Source: Nostoc spongiaeforme FACHB-130 (lineage in GTDB: Bacteria > Cyanobacteriota > Cyanobacteriia > Cyanobacteriales > Nostocaceae). From it: a stretch of DNA of 64,000 nt. The position numbers and the translations under genes were made by a program. Under the pieces are notes generated by a model. That model worked only from the letters and a program-made list of their open reading frames with translations, made no database searches and was not told the origin of the DNA. Position 1 is the first letter of the stretch. Each line of letters begins with the position of its first letter. Shown here piece after piece: positions 58,634 to 64,000 of the stretch. The DNA lies in contig NZ_JACJTB010000028.1 in assembly GCF_014698475.1 (NCBI RefSeq), positions 23,198-87,197 of the forward strand. Direction: 5' to 3'.

Positions 58634-59035
58634 ATGAATACGCAAGAAAGATTTAACTTAAATAAGCTCAGATGTGAGTTGGCAATGCAACAAGCATTGC
58701 AAGAATGGCAACCAAAACCACAAATTTATGGAATGGAATGTTCAAAATGCAATTCTAAACTTATTGGAAAAAATGGTCGAGAAACAGATGGTGTACAACG
58801 ATATGTCTGTAAAAATTGCTCTCGTGTCTTTAGAGCAAGACCTTTTCTTACGTGTAGTTGCTTGATTCCTGGAAAAGAATTAAAGTGTCAATCTTGCCCT
58901 CAATTCCAAGAGTTTTTGGGTATAGTTAAGCAAAAAGTTGATAAATTACGTTTTTTGAGCTTTCAAGAACTTCAGAGCCTCAAAGCAACTTCCGAAAGTA
59001 CTCAAAACTTGATGTTTACAGCAGATTATGAGTAG
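58634..59035 (+). CDS. Zinc-ribbon protein (InsA-like)
   Basis: 133 residues. A four-cysteine ribbon (CSKCNSKLIGKNG and RYVCKNCSRVFRARP) resembles the DNA-binding head of IS1 transposases. A second cysteine group follows (CSCLIPGKELKCQSC). No transposase domain is present. It starts 17 bases past the recombinase frame, so the two may work together in excision. Confidence 0.65.
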   Translation: MNTQERFNLNKLRCELAMQQALQEWQPKPQIYGMECSKCNSKLIGKNGRETDGVQRYVCKNCSRVFRARPFLTCSCLIPGKELKCQSCPQFQEFLGIVKQKVDKLRFLSFQELQSLKATSESTQNLMFTADYE

Positions 59036-59184
59036 ATAGTTTGCAACCTGCAATGAGTATGGAGTTTCTACTCTCAGTAAGGTACATTTTCAAAGTTACT
59101 ACCTTAACAATTACTCAAATGTACCTGACTTGCTTAGGAAACACCAGCGACATACTATATCATACTTCTCCACAGCATAAGTGT

Positions 59185-60381
59185 TTAAAACTCAGGAACA
59201 AATAATTCTCGTTTGTTACCTGCATAGTGCTGATATATGATTTCTGGGCTATTCCCTACCAACCGAGCAACATCTTTCGCGTCTAACTTACCAGTTTCCA
59301 GAGCGTGAGTAATAAACGTATGTCTAGTTTGGTATAGCTTTCTGTATTCAATGCCCAATCCATGAATTACAGTTTTCCATATCCGTTCTCTAAAGTTATC
59401 AATATCAATTACTTTATCTTTGGGAGAAGGAAAAACAAAAGATTCAGGATTATGGATTTCAGGTTTACTAAATTCCAAGAGCTGATGCAGTAAATCATTG
59501 CAAGGAAATTTTCTTCTTTCTTGAGTCTTCAACCCTTGTCTAATCTGCTTACCAGACTCAGTTTTAATAATTGCTTGCTCAAAATTAATTTGTCTACAGT
59601 CTTGAGAAATGTGTTTCCACTGTAGAGCGATCGCTTCTGATGGTCTGCATCCTGTTAAAAATAGAAACCTAACAAAAGGTGCATAGTGACTGTGCTTGAA
59701 TGCTGAAGCTCTTGGACAAAAGCGATTAGTTTCAATTGCATTAATAATTGCATCTCTTTCTTGCAAACTAAATGGATTGATTTCATCAATCTCTTTACTT
59801 TTGGATGACTTCGGCACATTAATTTTTTGTGCCATTTCTCTAAATGGATTTTCGGTCAGCATTCCAGACTCTATCGCCCATTCGCAGCAAGCTGCTAGAC
59901 GTGTAATAAATCGTTTTCCTGAATACAAAGGGATGGTGTTCAAAATATGGTCTCTGATTTCGCAAGCTTTATCTAAATCATGAGTTGGTAGTTTTTTAAC
60001 ATGATTAGAGAAAACACCATAGGAAAGTTTCATTGTGTTGGGGCTACACTGTGGTCGCTTATATTCAATAAATTTTTCCCAAAGCTCTGCTAGTGATGGC
60101 TTAGAGCTAACACTTTTAGTTTCATTAACTACAACTGTACTCAGTGCTGCCTGCGGTTTGTATTTAGCAAGAGTAGGGTCAAAATTTCCAGAAACAATAT
60201 CCAGTTCAATTTGTCTTGCCTTAGCTTCAGCTGCTTTACGGTTAACAGCGTTATCTGGCAAACCTATGCTGAGATAATGTCGTTTACCTGCGAACCTAAA
60301 CCTTAATTGCAATCTGTCATTGGAAGATAAGACTTGAACAGTACCTTTAGAAGCTTTACTAGAATCGGGTTTAGAGTACAT
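59185..60381 (-). CDS. Tyrosine site-specific integrase of the island
   Basis: 398 residues. The N-terminal arm-DNA-binding region (LQLRFRFAGKRHYLSIGLPD), SAM-like core-binding domain (about 115-195) and catalytic domain are present: Arg in LTGCRPSEAI, YQTRHTF (the usual first His of HxxR is Tyr), and GNSPEIIYQHYAG with the nucleophile Tyr and Asn for the second His. It faces the attR/tRNA end, 170 bases away, as in tRNA-integrating islands. AGGA lies before the ATG. Confidence 0.92.
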   Translation of the reverse strand: MYSKPDSSKASKGTVQVLSSNDRLQLRFRFAGKRHYLSIGLPDNAVNRKAAEAKARQIELDIVSGNFDPTLAKYKPQAALSTVVVNETKSVSSKPSLAELWEKFIEYKRPQCSPNTMKLSYGVFSNHVKKLPTHDLDKACEIRDHILNTIPLYSGKRFITRLAACCEWAIESGMLTENPFREMAQKINVPKSSKSKEIDEINPFSLQERDAIINAIETNRFCPRASAFKHSHYAPFVRFLFLTGCRPSEAIALQWKHISQDCRQINFEQAIIKTESGKQIRQGLKTQERRKFPCNDLLHQLLEFSKPEIHNPESFVFPSPKDKVIDIDNFRERIWKTVIHGLGIEYRKLYQTRHTFITHALETGKLDAKDVARLVGNSPEIIYQHYAGNKRELFVPEF

Positions 60382-60410
60382 AGATTTTTCCTGGCTAGTA
60401 CCTTGTTTAG

Positions 60411-60442
60411 TACACCCAATTTACACCCAATTTACACCCAAA
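60411..60442. repeat. Right arm-type repeats (TTTACACCCAA, three copies)
   Basis: Three direct 11-base units directly upstream of the integrase gene and 110 bases inside attR. They match the two units at 35532-35551. Confidence 0.75.
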
Positions 60443-60553
60443 GTCACCGAAAAAGAGCTAATATTTGTTTGTTACTACAAAGAAAAACACTGCCCTTAGT
60501 GATAATCATCCAAGATAAAAACAGTAAAATGCTTGCTATATAAGGGTTTTTTG

Positions 60554-60603
60554 AAAAGCGGGCGATGGGACTCGAACCCACGACGTTCACCTTGGGAAGG
60601 TGA
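60554..60603 (-). other. attR core within tRNA-Gly(CCC)
   Basis: The 50 bases shared with attL; here they are the 3' part of the intact tRNA, which the island restores on integration. Confidence 0.92.
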
Positions 60604-60628
60604 CATTCTACCACTGAATTACACCCGC
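60557..60628 (-). tRNA. tRNA-Gly (anticodon CCC)
   Basis: Seven-base acceptor stem GCGGGTG/CGCCCGC, D arm with AGTGGTAGA, anticodon stem TCACC/GGTGA enclosing TTCCCAA (anticodon CCC), and T arm GTGGG-TTCGAGT-CCCAT. The discriminator is U and CCA is not encoded. It lies 52 bases after the RND gene on the same strand. The 3' half now belongs to the island. Confidence 0.97.
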
Positions 60629-60680
60629 GAATAGTGACTGTTAGCTAAGTCAAAGCTAACAGATATTATACCATAATTGA

Positions 60681-63600
60681 TTAATTTTGGATTTCCGAGA
60701 CAGATGTGTTGTTTGGCGATCGCACACTCCTAACTTCTCTTTCTGCCGCAGGTGGTTTTTTACCAAAACCATAACGCAATGTATTCAAAATCCAAGTTTG
60801 GAAGTTATCAATGTAGCTAAATATCACTGGCACTACTACCAAAGTTAGCAGTGTAGAAGTAGTAAAGCCTCCCATAATGGCAATTCCCATTGGTTGACGG
60901 ACTTCCGAACCTGCGCCAATACCCAAGGCGAGGGGAAGAGTACCCGCAATAGTCGCTAAGGAAGTCATCATAATTGGACGCAGACGTGAAACGCCAGCTT
61001 CTATCAAGGCTTGGCGTTGGTTCTTGCCTTCCTGCATATTAATAATTGTGTAGTCTACTAAGAGAATCGAGTTTTTGGTGACAATTCCCATTAACAACAC
61101 AATCCCAATCAAGGCGTAAATTCCCAGGGGTTTTTGGGCAACCATCAAGGCGAATAATGCACCACCCAAGCAAAACGGCAAGGCGGCCATAATCGATAAA
61201 GGATGCAGAAAGTTATTATATAGCAGTACTAGAATTGCATAGATGCACATAATCGCTAAAGCTAATGCACCACCAAATCTGCCAAAAATTTCCTGCATAA
61301 TTTTGGCACTACCGGAAGGTTGTTGAACAACTCCTGGTGGTAAGTTTTGCATTGCTGGTAGTTGATTTACGGCTTTGACTGCTTCTCCCAGAGATATACT
61401 TTGTAAGTTGGCTTCTAGTGCGACTTGACGGGCGCGGTCGTAACGGCTGATAGTGGCGGGGCCGCTGCCAAACTTGATATCGGCCACAGCGACTAGCGGA
61501 ACTAAACTCCCGTTTTGGCTAGGAACTTGCAAATTTCTGATAGTGTTGATGTCTGCGCGGGCTGTTGGGTTAATTTGTATACGGATGGGAATTTGCCGAT
61601 CGCTCAAGTTAAACTTAGCCAAGTTAGCATCATTATCACCAATGGTAGCTAAAGAAGCTGTCCTGGCGATCGCTTGCACTGTTACACCCAAATCGGCGGC
61701 GCGTTGGGGATTAGGTATAACTAAAATTTCTGGTTTAACTAAACTGGCAGTAGATGAAACTTCCACTAATCCAGGTAAGTTACGCATTTGTTTTTCTAAA
61801 TCATTAGCAGCTTGGGTTAAAGCTTCGGGATTTTCACTCCGCAACACAATCGATAAACCTTTGCGGCTATCTCCTGGACTTTGACTTTGAAAGCTAATTC
61901 TCGCCCCTGGAATTTCTTGAAACAAGGGACGGATTTGTTCTTCAAATTGTTTTTGGGAAATATTGCGTTCTTCTTTGGGTTTTAACTGAATTGATAAGGT
62001 AGCTGAGTTGATTTCTTCTGTAGCTAACACCTTTGCCACCACTGGGTTTTGGCGAATAATGTCAGTTGCTTGAGTAACTACTTTATTGACATCTTCTAAG
62101 GTGGAACCAGGAGGAACTTCAATTGAAACGTTAGAAATGCCAAAGTCGCCGTCATCAACAAAACCCTTGGGAATCAAGGGAACTAACATCAAACTGGCGA
62201 TGAAAAATGCCATTGCGATCGCAATTGTGGTTAACTTATGGCGTAATGCGGTTTGTAATAAGGACTTATATGGCTGAAACTGATGTTTTGCTGGTTGCTT
62301 TTTGATTTGACGATAGAAGATTTGACTTAATCTGTTCTTAGCGTCAGTAGCACTAGATTGATGTTTTTTATCCTTTAATAAATACGCCCCCATCATTGGC
62401 GTAATCATCCGCGCTACCATCGTGGAAAAAATTGTAGACACCGCCACAGTCACACCAAAGGGTTGAAAAAATTGACCAGGTACACCACCCATAAACGCCA
62501 CAGGGAGAAACACCGCAATAATCGTTGCGGAACTTGCCATTACAGCTAATCCCACTTCGTCGGAAGAGTCAAAAGCTGCTTCCCAAGGAGATTTCCCCAT
62601 TGCTATATGCCGTTCCATGTTTTCAATTTCGACCACGGCATCATCTACCAAGTTACCAACAGCCAAAGCGAGTGCTAACAAAGTCATATTATTGAGGGTA
62701 TATCCCAAAGCTTGCTGCACCGCAAAGGTCGGAATCATCGATAAAGGTAGGGCAACGGCAGTAATTAAAGTCGCTCTCCAGTCGCGTAAAAAGAGTAAAA
62801 TCACGATGATTGCTAGTACTGAGGCTTGAATCAACTCATCAATGGTGCTTTGATAAGATTGGCGAATAATATCGGCTCTGGTAAAAATTAACTCGATTTT
62901 GATATCTGGGGGCAGGGTTTTTTGTAGTTCGGCGACTGCGGCTTTCACGCCTTGTTCTACACTCACCACCACACTGCCAGTACTCCGCAATACTTGAAAA
63001 GCTACCACGGGTTGATTATCCAAACGGGCAGTTTGTCGCACATCCGCGTATTTATCCTCCACCGTACCCAAGCTGGATAAAGGTATAGAACCACCACTAG
63101 GTAACAGAATTTCATAAGTTTGCAGCAGATTCACACTGGCGGCACTACCAAGGGTGCGAATTGTTTGTTCACTACCGCCAACTTCAGCACGTCCACCGGG
63201 TAAATTGATGTTGAAAGCACGAATTTGGTCATTTACCTGGGTGGCGGTGATGCCTAAAGATTGTAAGCGGTCAGGGTCGAGGTTAATCCGAATTTCGCGG
63301 TCAACGCCACCAATGCGCTTGACTTGTGCCACACCTTTGACGGCTAACAAGGCGCGACTAATAGTTTGGTCTACGATGTTGCTTAATTCTTCAACAGAAC
63401 GCTGATCTGATTTGACCGCATAAAAGATAAACGGCCCGCCAGCAAACTCTAAACGTTGTACCACTGGGTCATTGATATCTTGGGGGAGATTTTGGCGGAT
63501 TTGGGTGATCGCATTTCTGACATCATTGGTAGCGCGATCGCTATTTGTCCCTAAAACAAAATTAATCGTGGTGGTAGACTTACCATCACTGACGCTAGAA

Positions 63601-63848
63601 ATCATATTATCGATGTTGCCCAACCCAGCGACGGCATCTTCAATTTTTTTCGTCACCTGGGATTCCAGTTCTGCTGGCCCTGCACCCGGTTGGGTAACAG
63701 TCACAGAAACCGCCGGGACATCAATGTTGGGGTTGGTGTCAATTCCCAAGGAAATGAAAGATAACCAACCCACAATTGTCAAAATTAAGAATAAAACAAT
63801 GGTGGGAACAGGTTTTTTAATTGACCAAGCCGAGATATTGAAGGACAT
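60681..63848 (-). CDS. RND efflux permease, HAE1 family
   Basis: 1055 residues, the usual length. Twelve membrane segments and two large periplasmic loops fit the AcrB/MexB group. The paired aspartates of the proton relay are in GNLVDDAVVEIENMERH, and the second-half signature is RPIMMTSLATIAGTLPLALG. It expels hydrophobic compounds in a tripartite pump with an adaptor and outer-membrane channel. The adaptor gene is not in the window; it would lie upstream, beyond the right edge. Confidence 0.95.
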   Translation of the reverse strand: MSFNISAWSIKKPVPTIVLFLILTIVGWLSFISLGIDTNPNIDVPAVSVTVTQPGAGPAELESQVTKKIEDAVAGLGNIDNMISSVSDGKSTTTINFVLGTNSDRATNDVRNAITQIRQNLPQDINDPVVQRLEFAGGPFIFYAVKSDQRSVEELSNIVDQTISRALLAVKGVAQVKRIGGVDREIRINLDPDRLQSLGITATQVNDQIRAFNINLPGGRAEVGGSEQTIRTLGSAASVNLLQTYEILLPSGGSIPLSSLGTVEDKYADVRQTARLDNQPVVAFQVLRSTGSVVVSVEQGVKAAVAELQKTLPPDIKIELIFTRADIIRQSYQSTIDELIQASVLAIIVILLFLRDWRATLITAVALPLSMIPTFAVQQALGYTLNNMTLLALALAVGNLVDDAVVEIENMERHIAMGKSPWEAAFDSSDEVGLAVMASSATIIAVFLPVAFMGGVPGQFFQPFGVTVAVSTIFSTMVARMITPMMGAYLLKDKKHQSSATDAKNRLSQIFYRQIKKQPAKHQFQPYKSLLQTALRHKLTTIAIAMAFFIASLMLVPLIPKGFVDDGDFGISNVSIEVPPGSTLEDVNKVVTQATDIIRQNPVVAKVLATEEINSATLSIQLKPKEERNISQKQFEEQIRPLFQEIPGARISFQSQSPGDSRKGLSIVLRSENPEALTQAANDLEKQMRNLPGLVEVSSTASLVKPEILVIPNPQRAADLGVTVQAIARTASLATIGDNDANLAKFNLSDRQIPIRIQINPTARADINTIRNLQVPSQNGSLVPLVAVADIKFGSGPATISRYDRARQVALEANLQSISLGEAVKAVNQLPAMQNLPPGVVQQPSGSAKIMQEIFGRFGGALALAIMCIYAILVLLYNNFLHPLSIMAALPFCLGGALFALMVAQKPLGIYALIGIVLLMGIVTKNSILLVDYTIINMQEGKNQRQALIEAGVSRLRPIMMTSLATIAGTLPLALGIGAGSEVRQPMGIAIMGGFTTSTLLTLVVVPVIFSYIDNFQTWILNTLRYGFGKKPPAAEREVRSVRSPNNTSVSEIQN

Positions 63849-63857
63849 TTTTGGTGT

Positions 63858-63887
63858 GGGAGTGAGTGGGGAGTGTGGGGAGTGTGG
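63858..63887. repeat. GGGGAGTGT short tandem repeat
   Basis: Degenerate GTGGGGA-type units just upstream of the RND start codon, same family as 25408-25498. Confidence 0.6.
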
Positions 63888-64000
63888 CTGACAGGTGTAG
63901 GTTTTTTACAATTAGGAGGAATTGAAGCAAAAGAAATCGTCAACAGGAGTAGGAGGAAAAGTACTCCAACGCGGAAGACGAAGAGGAAGATGGTTGAGTA
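63888..64000 (+). mobile_element. Left end of an inverted-repeat element running off the window
   Basis: The 23 bases at 63888-63910 equal the right terminal repeat of the element at 41302-41540 (core GTGTAGGTTTTTTACA). The sequence inside differs, so this is another family member, possibly the transposase-carrying form. Confidence 0.55.

Overview
The window is a stretch of filamentous (Nostocales-type) cyanobacterial chromosome. Support for this: frequent HIP1 octamers (GCGATCGC), heptameric short tandem repeats between genes, a sufR/sufBCDS locus with CAAC-N6-GTTG operators, a XisF-like recombinase, and cyanobacterial small genes and gene order. All calls come from reading the sequence; no database search was run.

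Backbone, left part (1-35436). A truncated metallophosphoesterase is followed by a convergent M3 oligopeptidase, a secreted dienelactone hydrolase and a zinc alcohol dehydrogenase. A 50-residue gene on the minus strand (5347-5499) has its own ribosome binding site and terminator. Next comes an NAD operon, pncB-nadD-nrtR-nadE, with a candidate NrtR operator lying on the promoter of pncB. Then come an L,D-transpeptidase-like protein, an ABC ATPase, a TPR protein, a YbjQ-type protein, a four-helix membrane protein and a PEBP lipoprotein. The divergent sufR / sufB-C-D-S locus follows. An eight-gene chemosensory cluster (22729-34250, minus strand) has the gene content of a Wsp-type pathway: CheW, CheR-TPR, two receptors, CheW, CheA-REC, CheB and a REC-histidine kinase. 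Its two receptors share almost identical signalling modules.

Genomic island (about 35487-60603). A 50-bp direct repeat consisting of the 3' part of a tRNA-Gly(CCC) gene bounds a 25-kb insertion. The intact tRNA lies at the right end beside a tyrosine integrase, and a truncated copy lies at the left end. An 11-bp motif (TTTACACCCAA) is repeated just inside both ends. Cargo, left to right: (i) a degenerate-NTPase (iSTAND-like) protein, a MoxR AAA+ ATPase, a vWA-like protein and two formylglycine-generating-enzyme-fold (FGE/C-type-lectin) proteins, a layout matching ternary MoxR-vWA conflict systems; (ii) a complete diversity-generating retroelement (DGR), with reverse transcriptase, template repeat at 43802-43930 and variable repeats at the 3' ends of both FGE genes; (iii) two small regulators and a P4-type primase-helicase; (iv) a type I restriction-modification system with a VapBC-like pair between hsdM and hsdS; (v) an unknown gene, a XisF-like serine recombinase broken by one in-frame TGA, a zinc-ribbon protein and the integrase.

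The most interesting part is 36071-43930. The template and the second variable repeat differ at 15 positions that are all adenine in the template, plus two G/A differences, and at no template C or T. This is the classical DGR signature, and here it diversifies the FGE protein of an NTP-dependent conflict system. The first FGE gene carries an older, drifted variable repeat, and a 239-bp inverted-repeat element has been inserted exactly at its 3' end.

Backbone, right part (60557-64000). tRNA-Gly(CCC), a complete HAE1-type RND efflux permease, and at the right edge another copy of the inverted-repeat end seen inside the island.
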